From positions 1 through 64,000 of the forward strand of contig CAYGQD010000011.1 of the NCBI GenBank assembly GCA_964351855.1: a DNA stretch of 64,000 nt, in the 5' to 3' direction. The position numbers were made by a program, and so were the translations under genes. The notes beneath the pieces are model-generated. The model did no database searches and was not told where the DNA came from. It saw nothing but the letters and a program-made list of their open reading frames with translations. How positions within the stretch are numbered: the stretch's first letter is position 1; every line of letters begins with the position of its first letter. The DNA comes from JBCDHN01 sp964351855. Lineage in GTDB: Bacteria; Verrucomicrobiota; Verrucomicrobiia; Verrucomicrobiales; DEV007. Below are positions 36,461 through 48,102 of this stretch, one piece after another.

Positions 36461-36550
36461 GGCATCTTGAAAGGAGCACATTTGCCCTTAAAGGAAGAAA
36501 TTGCGAATGAATCGGGCGAATGTTTGATGAATTGCACCTTTTAAGATGCC
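36461..36550. promoter_or_regulatory. Paired operator of hipBST
   Basis: GGCATCTTGAAAGGAGC (36461-36477) and GCACCTTTTAAGATGCC (36534-36550) form an inverted repeat matching at 15 of 17 positions, with 56 bases between. A related half-site, CCTTAAAGG, sits at 36486-36494. Arms this far apart suggest bridging by HipB dimers around the promoter. Confidence 0.55.
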
Positions 36551-37260
36551 AGTTGAGCGCTTTCGATCTAATCATGAGCCCATTCCCGGGCTCTGCAAAA
36601 AGGCCTCACGCTGAACCACAGAGGCGCAGAGAAACTTTGGATCTACGGATGGGCTGCGTGGGTGTTCGCGCAATTTCGGTCATTCGTGCAATTCGGGTTC
36701 AGAACCTTCACTTCAACACGAATGATCAGGCAATTCACGAATCGGGTCGACCGCGCTCCAGAGCAACTACGGGACCGCCATTGCGGAGCTGTTCGTGAAA
36801 ATTCGTGCCCTTCGTGTTCCTCCTCTTCTTCGACACGAATGGCCGCGAATGACCACGAAATTCACGAGTCAGGTCGATGGCACTCCACAACAACAGGGAC
36901 CGCCATTGCGGAGCTGGTCGTGAAAATTCGTGCCCTTCGTGTTCCTCTTTTGAGTTTCCGGATTAGGGTGCGTTAGAGGCGAATGATACGCGAATGGGAA
37001 TGAATTTCACGAATTGAGAGATCGCGATTCGCGCCCATTCCTAAAATTCGTGGAAGCGAAGCGCATTCGTGTTCCCATTTTTCGAGCGCCGAGCCCCCAC
37101 AAGCATTTTAACAAAGTAGAACTCGTAACGATTCATATGAAACAGGCAATGCGTTCGCTGGCAAGCGCGTCGGCTGCGCAGGGTTCACGGATGAAAACAG
37201 ATGGTGCCGGATTAACACGGAAGTTCGGGAGTCTCAACTGCGAGCGATGACCCCCGAACA
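36551..37260. repeat. Gene-free region of dispersed intergenic repeats
   Basis: No credible gene. Contains a 52-bp direct repeat (36771-36822 and 36896-36947, one mismatch, period 125) and many short, degenerate ATTCGTG / TTCGTGTTC / CACGAAT motifs plus AACCACAGAGGCGCAGAGAAA near 36615, a style of non-coding repeat found between genes in many bacterial genomes. Confidence 0.7.
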
Positions 37261-39120
37261 TTAACTGGCAGCGTGGTGCCAGAGGTCGGCGAAGGCTCCG
37301 CCGTTTTTGAGCAGCTCCTCCGGGGCTCCCTGCTCGATGACTCCTCCCTTGGCCATGACGATGACTTGGTCGGCATGGCGCAGGGTGCTGAGGCGGTGGG
37401 CGAGGACGAAGCTGGTTCGACCTTCCATGAGCAGGCGCATGGCGCGTTGGGTGCGCTCTTCGGTCAGGGGATCGATCGCGCTGGTGGCCTCGTCGAGGAT
37501 GAGGATGCGGGGATCGGCGATGAGGGCGCGGGCGAAGCAGATGAGCTGGCGTTGGCCGAGGGAGAGGCCGGAACCGCGTTCGCCGACTTCCGCGTCGAGG
37601 CCGTTGGGGATGGCTTCGATGGTTTCGAGACAGTCCAGCCTGGCGAGCGCCTCGCAGACTTCTTCCCGGCTGGCTCCAGGCTTCACCACGCGGATGTTTT
37701 CGAGAATGCTTCCTCCGAAGAGGTGATTCTGCTGGGGGACGATCCCGAGATGTTGGTGGAGCCAGGGACTCGACAACTCGCGGGTGTCGATGCCATCAAT
37801 GAGAACGGAGCCGGATTCCGGCAGGAAGAATTTGGCGATGAGACCGGCGACGGTGCTCTTCCCGCTTCCGGTCGCGCCGACGATGGCGATGCATTGGCCC
37901 GCTTCGGCGAGGAAACTGACACCGTGCAACACCGGACGGTCGGCTTGATAAGCAAAGCGCACGTCGCGGAGTTCGACCCGGCCTTCGAGGTGCTCCGGAA
38001 CGGTCGGTTCGGGCGGATCGACCCAGTCCGGTTCGGTATCGAGGATGGTGAAGACCCGTTCCGCCCCGGCCATCGCGGTGAGCGCTTCATTGAACATGTT
38101 TCCGAGCACGGTGATGGGGCTGAAGAACAAGCCGGCGAGGAAGAAGAACTGGATCATGCTTCCCAGCGGCATGGGATTTTGCGGATCGAGGACATGTCCG
38201 CCGCCGACGATGACGAGGAGCGCCATGAAGAGCTGGCCGTTCAATTCCAGGAGCGGGAGAAAGGTCCCACTGGCCCGCGCCGCAACGAAGTTGTAACGGG
38301 CGTGGTCCTGGACCAGGGCGAGAAAGTGATCCGCATTGAGCCGCTCCCGACTGAAACTTTGGGTGACGCGAATCCCACTGACGCTCTCGGCCATCGTCGC
38401 GGTAATGCGGCTGAAGCTATCGCTCTGGCGCCGATACGCTTCGCTGAGGCGACGGCGGAAATAGACGTTCATGACCCAGACAATTGGAGCGATGCCGAGG
38501 ACCATGAGGAAGAGGCGCCAGTCCTCAATCACCATGAAAACAGCGCATCCGAGCATTTGCCCCGCCTGAACCAGACTGACGAAAAGGACGTTTTGAACCC
38601 CGACGCGGACGTTCTCCGCATCGCCGGTGAGACGGCTGATGAGGCGACCGACTTCATGGCGATTGAAATAGCCCATCGTCAGGCCAAGCCAATGGCGAAA
38701 CATCGCCGCGCGGAGATCGTGAATCACGGACTCACCGATTTCGAGCGCCCATTTGATTCGGTAGCGAAAGGTCAGCTCGGTAAACAGGGCGAATGCGGCA
38801 AAGGCGGCGACCGACCAGGCCAGCTCCCTAACATCGCCGCGCGCGACGGGACCGTTGATGATCGCGCCGATCGCCCAGGCGAGAATCGGGAGTTGGATCG
38901 CCCGCATCCCGACGGTGATGAAGAGGCCGATCATCTTGCGACGATAAATCCCGGTGTAACCGAGCAAGCGCCGAATCAGCCGAAAGGAAAGCGGCGCCCG
39001 GTCCCGCTCATCCTCCTCACCACGCTGACGGCGGAGGCGTTCGAGCACCTCGCGATCGACGATCCCGGCGACGCCGTTCTTTTTCGAGACGGGTTCGATG
39101 GGCGTCGAATTCTGACTCAC
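37261..39120 (-). CDS. ABC exporter subunit (half-transporter)
   Basis: 619 residues: a six-helix type IV exporter membrane domain (about 60-350) followed by a nucleotide-binding domain with Walker A VGATGSGKST, signature LSLGQRQ, and Walker B ILILDEATSAID. MsbA/LmrA-like architecture. It directly overlaps the upstream half-transporter gene by four bases, so the pair is likely a heterodimer. The signature here departs slightly from the canonical LSGGQ (LSLGQ). Substrate not predictable. Confidence 0.9.
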   Translation of the reverse strand: MSQNSTPIEPVSKKNGVAGIVDREVLERLRRQRGEEDERDRAPLSFRLIRRLLGYTGIYRRKMIGLFITVGMRAIQLPILAWAIGAIINGPVARGDVRELAWSVAAFAAFALFTELTFRYRIKWALEIGESVIHDLRAAMFRHWLGLTMGYFNRHEVGRLISRLTGDAENVRVGVQNVLFVSLVQAGQMLGCAVFMVIEDWRLFLMVLGIAPIVWVMNVYFRRRLSEAYRRQSDSFSRITATMAESVSGIRVTQSFSRERLNADHFLALVQDHARYNFVAARASGTFLPLLELNGQLFMALLVIVGGGHVLDPQNPMPLGSMIQFFFLAGLFFSPITVLGNMFNEALTAMAGAERVFTILDTEPDWVDPPEPTVPEHLEGRVELRDVRFAYQADRPVLHGVSFLAEAGQCIAIVGATGSGKSTVAGLIAKFFLPESGSVLIDGIDTRELSSPWLHQHLGIVPQQNHLFGGSILENIRVVKPGASREEVCEALARLDCLETIEAIPNGLDAEVGERGSGLSLGQRQLICFARALIADPRILILDEATSAIDPLTEERTQRAMRLLMEGRTSFVLAHRLSTLRHADQVIVMAKGGVIEQGAPEELLKNGGAFADLWHHAAS

Positions 39121-40953
39121 GCGGCCTCCTTTCCTTCGCCGCTCTGGGCCAAGATGGCGTCGCGGTAATAGCCGGGTTGATCGAAGAGTTCCGCATGGGT
39201 GCCGATCCGGGAGATCACTCCTTTTTCGAGGACGATGATCCGATCGGCTCGCCGCACGGTGCTGAACCGATGCGCGACGAGGAACGTGGTCCGCCCCGCC
39301 ATGACCCGATCCATCGCGGTGAGAATTTCCTGCTCGGTCCCGGCATCGACTGCGGCCGTGGGATCATCGAGGATGAGAATCGCCGGGTCGAGAAGAATGG
39401 CCCGGGCCAGCGCGAGCCGCTGCCGTTGGCCGCCGGAGAGATTCGCTCCGTTTTCGTGGAGGAGGGTGTCGTAGCCGTTGGGAAGGGTTTCGATGAATTC
39501 GTGAGCTGCCGCCAGTTTTGCCGCTCGCTCGATCGCTTCCCAGGAGGCTTCCGGATTCCCGAAGGCAATGTTGGCCGCGACACTGGCGCTGAAGAGAAAA
39601 CTCTCCTGGAAAACGAGACCGACTTGTCGCCGCACGTCACTGAGCCGCCATTCCCGGAGATCCCGCCCGTCGAGGAGAAGGCGTCCCTCGTCCGGATCGT
39701 AGAATCGCGGGATGAGCTGTATCAGGGCGGTTTTTCCAGCGCCCGTTGGTCCGACGATCGCGATTTTCTCCCCGGCCTTCACCATGAGGGAAAGGTGATG
39801 GAGCGTGGTGTTCTCCGGCTTGTAGCGAAAGGCAACGTCCTCGAACACCACCTCGCCTTCGGCCCGGTCAAGCGGGTCTGCGTCCGGACGATCGAGGATC
39901 CCTGGCTCGGCGTCGAGAATCTCATAAACACGATCCGCGCCGGTCAGCGTCTGCTGAAGACTGTCAGCCACGGTGCCGATCGCATTGGCCTGTGCATTGA
40001 GCTGCTGGAGGATTCCGGCGAAGAGGACCAGACCGGTTCCAATCGGGATTTCACCCCGGATCGCGAGCCAGCCTCCATATCCCAGCAAAACCGTCATGCT
40101 GAACTGATTGAGCAAGGAAACGAGCGGGAACAAAATCGTCAGTTTGCGGAAAACACGGTTCTTTTGATCGCGAACCGAGGCATTCGCCTCCAGAAAACGC
40201 GTCTCGGCCCAGGATTGCAGACCAAAGCTTTTTACCACGCCCATGCCTCGGGCCAGTTCTTCGAACACCAGGATCAAGCGATCGACTCGTTTGCGTCCCT
40301 CCTCGTAATCCGGTCGCAACCAACGGGAAAAGAGCACCACGACGAGACCGAGCACGGGGAGAAAGGCAAAACAGGCGAAGGCGAGCCCAACGTGAATCTG
40401 GACGAGGCAAACGAGGTAAAACCCCGTCGCCAAAACAATATTGAGCGCCTGCACCGCCACGCCGTCGATGAAGAGCCGGACGGACTGGGTATCCCCGGTG
40501 ACCCGATTGATGAGCGATCCGGTCGCGTTCGCATCGAAGAAGCGGAAGCTCATTTGCTGCATCTTCGCATAAATCGCCGAACGCAACCCCACCACGATTT
40601 TCCCCTGCCCGAGCCGATTCGTGCTCACTGCGGTGAGGTAGGCCAACCACGCGCGAAGCGATGCCGCCAGAAAAATCCACAGGCCCAAACCGAGGAGAAC
40701 TTCCCGTGGCGTCCAATTCGCCGGAGGATGCCAACCGAAGGGAAAGTTCGCCGCCGGAGCACCCGGCTCAACCTGTTCGCGGAGANNNNNNNNNNCCTCC
40801 CAGCCCGGCCAAACCGAGTGCGAGGAGGCAAAGATTCAGGGCCAACAGCCCGAGACAACGCCAACGATAGCGCCCCGCCAGCTGCAGCAAGCGCCCCAGC
40901 AAATAACGCTGTCGCGCCGCGCTACCGGAAGGAGGCGGAGAACTGGGGGCCAT
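39117..40953 (-). CDS. ABC exporter subunit, N-terminus interrupted by gap
   Basis: Begins at ATG 40953 (MAPSSPPPSGSAARQRYLLG), runs into the first membrane helix (LGLLALNLCLLALGLAGLG), is cut by 10 N (40786-40795) and continues in another frame: LREQVEPGAPAANFPFG, then the second helix and the rest. The NBD has Walker A VGPTGAGKT, signature NLSGGQRQ, Walker B ILILDDPTAAVD. It has canonical LSGGQ, complementing the LSLGQ of its partner. The frame change across the gap shows the gap length is not truly 10. Confidence 0.85.
40786..40795. other. Assembly gap (10 N) in ABC exporter gene
   Basis: Nominal 10-N gap; coding frames on either side differ, so true length is 10 plus or minus a non-multiple of three. 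Confidence 0.95.
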
Positions 40954-41158
40954 TCTGCCACCATCGCATCGGTCCGCGTTGGATCAATTCGGGTGCGATC
41001 GAAAACCTCGCGTCAAAGGTTGGCAGCAGACCAGCGACTTCATGAGGGACTCTTGAATCCGGCTCCCGGGGATTATTATGAAACCAACTCTCTTTCTTCG
41101 GGTTGGATCTTCGTTGCTTCCTTCTGCTCGGCCATCCACATCGCTTGAACTTAAAACC

Positions 41159-42253
41159 ATGAAATCCTTCGCCTTGCTATCTGCCTTCTTCATCCTGACG
41201 ACGAGCCAACTTCCGGCGCAATCGTCATCCGATTCCAGCACGCCTCCGATTAATTGGGAGAAAGCCCGAGCCCTTTTCGTCAAGAAGCGAGAAGGCACCA
41301 ACCTGACCGCTGAAGAAACGGAATACCTGAATCGAGCAACGAAAGAACGGCAAAAGGGCAAGATGCAAGGCACGGATGGCCCGGGGAATCCTGATCCCAC
41401 CGCCGGCGATAACCTGACTTCCAGAACCGAAGACCACGTGCCGGGAGTGGAGATTCCAGAATCCTTATCGCCCCTGAACGTCGTGGAACTGCAATCGCCG
41501 GACGGCGTTGATTTGAGCTTTGCCTACCGAGCCCCCGCCGGGAAGGGGCCCCATCCTGCGATTCTCTTTTTCCATGGTGGTGGCGAGTATGCCCAGGTGG
41601 ATAGCATCAAAGGGGACTTGCTCGACAAGCCCATTCAAACGCGTTTTCTCGAACAGGGTTTCGTGGTGGTTCAGTGCCCCCGTCGCCCGTTTTGGAGAAG
41701 CTCCCGCGTGAAAGTTCCCCATGGTTTTTACGATGCGGTCGATGATTCCGCGTTGATCGTGGAAACGACAAAAGCGCTTCCTGGCGTCGATCCCAACAAA
41801 ATCGTCCTCTTTGGTGGAAGCGGCGGTGGCATTTTGGCGATTGTGACGGCGTCGCAAACGGAGGTTTGCTGCGTGATCGCCGGAGAACCCGCATCGGTGG
41901 TCGCGCTTGATCCCAAGTCTAATGAAAGAGGCGGCGGACGGGCCTACCAGCCCGTCATGGACAACCCGATGAGCTACTTCACCGGGGAGCGGAAACGCGA
42001 GATCCTCGGGTGGATGAATCAGATCGATTGCCCCATTCTGGTCCTGCAAGGAAAGCCCGTTCTTCTTTACCAGGCCAATTTTGAGTTTCTGATTCCAGAA
42101 TTGGAAAAACTGGGAAAAGACATCTCGAGCCAATCCTATCCGGGCATGATCCACGGCTTTTATTGGGGAAAGACAAAATCCGGAGCAACCCGCGAATCTG
42201 TCGATAAGATCATGGAAGACATGACGACGTTTATCACCAAACAGTTCCACTAA
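41159..42253 (+). CDS. Secreted alpha/beta hydrolase
   Basis: 364 residues from ATG 41159, which begins a signal peptide (MKSFALLSAFFILTTSQLPAQ); a longer frame begins at 41078. An acidic/basic linker is followed by a dienelactone hydrolase/prolyl-oligopeptidase-like fold: oxyanion FFHGGG, nucleophile elbow LFGGSGGGILA, and His in GMIHGFYWG. Probably an esterase or peptidase. It stands 104 bases before the PSD1 gene and could be part of the same export programme. Confidence 0.82.
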   Translation: MKSFALLSAFFILTTSQLPAQSSSDSSTPPINWEKARALFVKKREGTNLTAEETEYLNRATKERQKGKMQGTDGPGNPDPTAGDNLTSRTEDHVPGVEIPESLSPLNVVELQSPDGVDLSFAYRAPAGKGPHPAILFFHGGGEYAQVDSIKGDLLDKPIQTRFLEQGFVVVQCPRRPFWRSSRVKVPHGFYDAVDDSALIVETTKALPGVDPNKIVLFGGSGGGILAIVTASQTEVCCVIAGEPASVVALDPKSNERGGGRAYQPVMDNPMSYFTGERKREILGWMNQIDCPILVLQGKPVLLYQANFEFLIPELEKLGKDISSQSYPGMIHGFYWGKTKSGATRESVDKIMEDMTTFITKQFH

Positions 42254-42357
42254 GTATCCGGGCTTGTCGCCGGTGAGACCTCTCAGATGTTTCCCGAGGA
42301 AGACCAAACGCCGGTTTTCCGTAAGATTTCCAGGAAACCGACGTTTATTGGGAAGCT

Positions 42358-45356
42358 ATGCCCCATCCCTCTCCGCGTATCGTTTTTGGTTGGCTCCTGT
42401 TCGCATCTCTGGCCCATTCGGCGGAGCCGGTGGATTTCACGACGCAGATTCGACCGCTGCTTTCCGATCGCTGTTTTGCCTGTCACGGGCCGGATGCCAA
42501 CAAGCGCAAGGCAGATTTGAGGCTGGATACGAAGCAGGGTGCCTTCGCCGCGATGGACAACGCCAAGAGCTTGTTTGCGATCGTGCCGGGCAAGCCGGAG
42601 GCGAGCGAGCTCCTCTACCGCATCACGACCGATGATCACGATGACGTGATGCCGCCGCCAGATTCGAATCTCCCGATGCTCACTCCGGAGGAGCAAGCTC
42701 TGTTTGAGCGTTGGATCGAGGAAGGGGCCGAGTTCGATGATTTGTGGTCGTTTCAGTCGGTGAAACGCCCGGAGGTGAAGCTGGATCCCGGTGCGGATTG
42801 GGAGCGGAATGAGATCGACGCCTTTGTCCGAGCGACGTTGGAAACTCGAAACCTGAAACCGGCCCCGGAGGCAGACCGGCGAACGTTGATCCGGCGGGTG
42901 ACGTTGGATCTGACCGGCTTACCGCCGACGCTGGAAGAAATCGCTGCTTTTCTGGCCGATGAATCGCCTCAGGCTTTCGAAAAGGTGGTGGACCGGCTCT
43001 TGGCATCGCCGCGCTTTGGTGAACGAATGGCCGTAGAATGGATGGATGCGGCGCGGTATGCGGACACGTCCGGTTACCAATACGACACGCCACGGACGAT
43101 GTGGCGCTGGCGGGACTGGGTGATCGACGCCTTCAATTCCGGGCTGCCTTACGACGACTTCATCACCTGGCAACTGGCGGGCGATCTCTTGCCGGACCCG
43201 ACGATTGAGCAACAGATCGCCACGGGGTTCAATCGCAATCACCCGTTCACGATCGAAGGCGGAACGATCGATGAAGAGTATCGGGTCAGCTATGTGGCGG
43301 ATCGGGTCACGACCATGGGAACGGTCTTCCTCGGCCTGACCCTGGAGTGTTCCCGCTGCCACGATCACAAGTATGATCCCGTCTCTCAGAAGGATTTTTA
43401 CCAGATGTTCGCCTTCTTCAATAACGTGGACGAAAAGGGCCGACTGGGCGGGAAACCGCTATTTGCCGCGCCCGCCATCCCCACGCCCACGGTGGAACAG
43501 AGCGCTCGACTGGAATTGGCGAAGCAACAGTTGGCCGGGCTCCGACAACAACTGGCGGCGGAAGACGTGGAAGCGAGCGCCCAGCAGGCGGCCTGGGAAA
43601 ACGACCTTCCGCAAACCTGGTTCGCGGTTCGCCCCTCTCTGGTGGCAGCAGAGCAAGGAACCGAATTGCAAATTCTGGAGGATCACTCGGTTCTGGCAGG
43701 CGGATCGAATCCGGCTCGCGAGGTGTTTACCACGGAATTGGGATTTCCCGATGGCCTTACCACCCTGAATGGCGTGATGATCGAAGGGCTATTGGACGAG
43801 AGTATGCCGGGCAAGGGTCCAGGCCGCTCTCCCAACGGAAACGCGGTCATGACGGAGGTGGAAATTTGGCAAGCGGGGACGAAACTTCCACTCACGAAAG
43901 CGACCGCAGACTGGGCCCAAAGCGGCTACCCGGCCGAACACACCATCGATGGCAATCTCAAAACCGGCTGGGGAATTCATCAGCCGGACTCTCGCAATCC
44001 CCATCAACTCGCGATCGTCTTCGGCCAATCCGCCCAAGCGGAAAAAGGACCGCTCAAGCTGGTGGTGCGGTTCGAGTCTCAACACGGCACGCACGTTTTC
44101 GGCCGGATGCGCTACAGCGTCAGTAGTTCTCCTCAACCGACGCTGGACGGGAATGCGCAACTGCGGGAATGGGCCGCGATTCCCCCCGAAAAACGGAACA
44201 AGGAACAGAAAGCCGCGTTGCAAACCGCGTTTCGTCTGACGATTCCAAAATACCGCGATCTGGATCAAAAAATTGGCGAGTTGAACGCCACGGTGAAGGC
44301 GATCGAGGCGGAAATTCCGCGGACCATGGTCATGAATGAAAGCAAGCCTCGGGAGACGTTCATTCTCGATCGCGGCATGTATGATCAGCCGTTGGGCGAG
44401 AAGCTGCTGGCGGATACTCCGGAATATCTGCCGGACTTCCCTGCTGACCAGCCACGCAATCGCTTGGGGTTGGCGACGTGGATTACCGATCGGGAAAATC
44501 CGCTCACGGCGCGAGTCACGGTGAACCGTCTCTGGCATCAGATCTTCGGGGTTGGCATTGTCAAAACCGTGAACGATTTCGGTTCCCAGGCGGAGCTGCC
44601 ATCGCACCCGGCGCTGCTCGATTGGCTGGCGGCGGATTTCATGGATTCGGGTTGGGATTTGAAGGCGACGCTTCGGACCATCGTGACTTCGGCGACCTAT
44701 CAACAATGCTCGGACACCACCCCGGGAATGATGGCGAGCGATCCTGAGAATCGGCTCCTGGCGCGAGGGCCTCGGACGCGGTTGCCGGCCGAGATGGTGC
44801 GGGATAGCGTGCTCTTCGCCGGAGGGAAGCTGGTCGAGAAGATTGGCGGTCCCAGTGTGAAACCGTATCAGCCGGAAGGCTTGTGGAAGATCCTTACCCT
44901 GCGTCCGAACATGATGCAGATTTACGAGCCGGACACCGATGAAAACGCCTGGCGTCGCGGCCTCTACACCTTCTGGAAACGAGCGTCCCATCATCCGGTG
45001 ATGTCGACCTTCGACGCACCGAACCGAGAGATCTGCACCTTCAGTCGGGGCAGCACCAACACCCCACTCCAGGCCCTGATTCTGCTCCACGATCCCCAGT
45101 TCTTCGAAGCCGCACGCGGACTGGCCCAGCGCATGGATGGCAACCTCGCCAAGGGGTTTGAAATCGTCACCTCTCGACTCCCCAATCAACGTGAGCAGCA
45201 GATCCTGAGCGAACTGTTCGCGTCCGAACGACAAACCCTCCAATCTCAGCCTGAAGAAGTGCAGCGTCTCGCGGGAGCCGATGGCACGGTCGAGCAAGCC
45301 GCCGCCGTGATGGTGGCTCGCACCCTTCTTAACCTCAGCGAAGCGATCACCAAATC

Positions 45357-45360
<4 letters not shown>
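42358..45360 (+). CDS. PSD1 domain protein (PSCyt1/DUF1549/DUF1553)
   Basis: 1000-residue exported protein of a family abundant in Planctomycetes and Verrucomicrobia. It has a signal peptide, the Planctomycete cytochrome C domain with CFACHGPDANKRKADLRLD (about 40), DUF1549 (about 140-350, with ARYADTSGYQYDT and CSRCHDHKYDP), a lectin/CBM-like insert (about 500-620), and DUF1553 at the end (about 690-960). It overlaps the DUF1501 gene by four bases; the pair almost always travels together and is linked to polysaccharide degradation, by association only. Confidence 0.92.
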
Positions 45361-46790
<1,430 letters not shown>

Positions 46791-46846
46791 GCGGCAATCG
46801 TTCAGGTTTCAGTTGCGGGTGATCCGCCGCCGAAGTAGGTCCCACC

Positions 46847-47599
46847 ATGCGTTTCAAGGACAAAAATGTCTTCATCACGGGTGCCGGATCGGGAATCGGC
46901 GAGGCGATGGCTCGGGAGTTTGCTGCGGAAGGAGCTTTTGTCTGGGTCATTGACCGCGACCCGGAGGCGGGTGGAGCCGTGGCTCAAGAAATTGGCGGGG
47001 AATTTCACGGGTGCGATGTCTCCAACCAGGCGGAAGTGACCGCGCTGATCGATCGACTGACGGCGGATCGGCGCATGGACGTGCTGGTGAACAATGCCGG
47101 GATCGCCCACATCGGGACCGTCGCCACCACGACCGAGGAAGACATGGACCGGGTCTACAACGTCAACGTCAAAGGCGTCTACAACAGTCTCCACGCCGCC
47201 ATTCCCAAAATGGTCGCCGCAGGTGGAGGAGCGGTCCTCAACATGGCCTCCATCGCTTCAAAAGTCGGCCTGAAAGACCGCTTTGCTTACTCGATGAGCA
47301 AGGGAGCCGTCCTCACGATGACGATGAGTGTGGCCCATGACTACATCGATCAGGGAATCCGGTGCAATTGCATCTGCCCGGCGCGCGTCCACACCCCGTT
47401 CGTCGATAACTATCTCGCGAAAACCTATCCCGGTCAGGAAAAAGAAATGTTCGCCAAACTCTCCGCCGCTCAGCCCATTGGGCGAATGGCGATGCCGGTC
47501 GAAATCGCCAAGCTGGCGACTTACTTGTGTTCCGATGACGCGGGGTTTGTCACCGGTGCAGCGTGGGATATCGATGGGGGCGTGATGAATCTCCGGTAG
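46847..47599 (+). CDS. Short-chain dehydrogenase/reductase
   Basis: 250 residues with a complete classical SDR set: TGAGSGIGEAMAREF cofactor loop, NNAG, the Ser in NMASIA, YSMSKGA with catalytic Tyr/Lys, and the C-terminal GAAWDIDGG. Asp in VWVIDRDPE suggests NAD(H) preference. Substrate unknown; related enzymes act on fucose, 2,3-butanediol or 3-oxoacyl substrates. Together with the adjacent fumarylacetoacetase-family gene, a sugar-acid pathway is possible. It ends four bases from the selenoprotein stop. Confidence 0.9.
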   Translation: MRFKDKNVFITGAGSGIGEAMAREFAAEGAFVWVIDRDPEAGGAVAQEIGGEFHGCDVSNQAEVTALIDRLTADRRMDVLVNNAGIAHIGTVATTTEEDMDRVYNVNVKGVYNSLHAAIPKMVAAGGGAVLNMASIASKVGLKDRFAYSMSKGAVLTMTMSVAHDYIDQGIRCNCICPARVHTPFVDNYLAKTYPGQEKEMFAKLSAAQPIGRMAMPVEIAKLATYLCSDDAGFVTGAAWDIDGGVMNLR

Positions 47600-47603
47600 G
47601 ACC

Positions 47604-47825
47604 TCACCGCGTCTGGAGGGTCGCAACGACTTCTTCGTTGGTAGGGAACTGGCCAGTCTGGTGCTTGCTGTAAATCAGCTCACCATCGACTTTCACATCA
47701 AAGATCCCGCCGCCTCCTTGGATCAAGGTGCTGGCAACGCCGGTGGCGTCCTGAATCGCGGCTGCCAAACTGGTAGCCTGAGGGGTGTAGTTTCACTGGA
47801 CGCAGTATTCGATGGAAATGGTCAT
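47604..47825 (-). CDS. SelW/Rdx-family selenoprotein (TGA = selenocysteine)
   Basis: 73 residues including selenocysteine. From ATG 47825 the protein reads MTISIEYCVQ, then TGA (47795-47793), then NYTPQATSLAAAIQDATG; it ends LIYSKHQTGQFPTNEEVVAT plus a few residues. This is the Rdx/SelW/SelT/SelH redox family, whose N-terminal motif is CxxC or CxxU after IEYC; here it is C8-V-Q-U11. The C-terminal GGGGIFDVKVDG and SKHQTGQFP blocks are also family hallmarks and remain in frame after the TGA, so this is not random. A SECIS-like hairpin follows. Predicted thioredoxin-like redox enzyme. selABD and tRNA-Sec are not in the window. Confidence 0.85.
47760..47778 (-). promoter_or_regulatory. Candidate bacterial SECIS hairpin
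   Basis: In the mRNA, 14 bases after the UGA, GGCUACC pairs with GGCAGCC (one A-C mismatch) around the loop AGUUU, which contains the G-U expected at the SelB contact. Position and size fit the short bacterial SECIS element. Confidence 0.5.
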
Positions 47826-47933
47826 AGTCGGGACAGCTTCTCTGCTGATGCCGGGTTTGTCGAATCCGCGCCCGAAAACCTGACGCGGATGCCTGCTTTT
47901 TACTTTTGACCTTTCGCCCTTCCGCTTTTAAGA

Positions 47934-48088
47934 GCTTGTCACAAAATACGTTTGCGTGAGATGCGCAGAATTCCGACTTGTCGCCAAGGCGGAATTGACC
48001 GGAGTTTAGCAGGCTAAATGAGGTGAATTCCAACGCTGGCGACGGGTCGGACGACAAGCAGATCTTGTAAACGTATTTTGTGACAAGC
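47934..48088. mobile_element. Miniature inverted-repeat element (MITE), about 155 bp
   Basis: Perfect 20-bp terminal inverted repeats: GCTTGTCACAAAATACGTTT at 47934-47953 and its exact reverse complement at 48069-48088. The interior is also quasi-palindromic (TTTAGC-AG-GCTAAA at the centre; TTCCGACTTGTCGCC against GGCGACGGGTCGG), so the whole element can fold into one long hairpin. TAAG occurs at both outer edges (47929-47932, 48091-48094) and may be the target duplication. No coding capacity. It sits between the selenoprotein and FAH-family genes, twelve bases before the latter's start. Confidence 0.85.
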
Positions 48089-48102
48089 CCTAAGCCACCC
48101 CC

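Noticed and set aside
36771..36947. Short CRISPR array
   Set aside because: Only two repeat units, no cas genes, and the intervening 73 bases carry the same degenerate repeat motifs.
37273..41045. Long plus-strand frames (over 600 codons) antisense to the ABC exporter genes
   Set aside because: They are shadows created by high GC at codon position three of the real minus-strand genes; their translations are low-complexity (Glu/Asp/Gly/Arg-rich) and have no family character.
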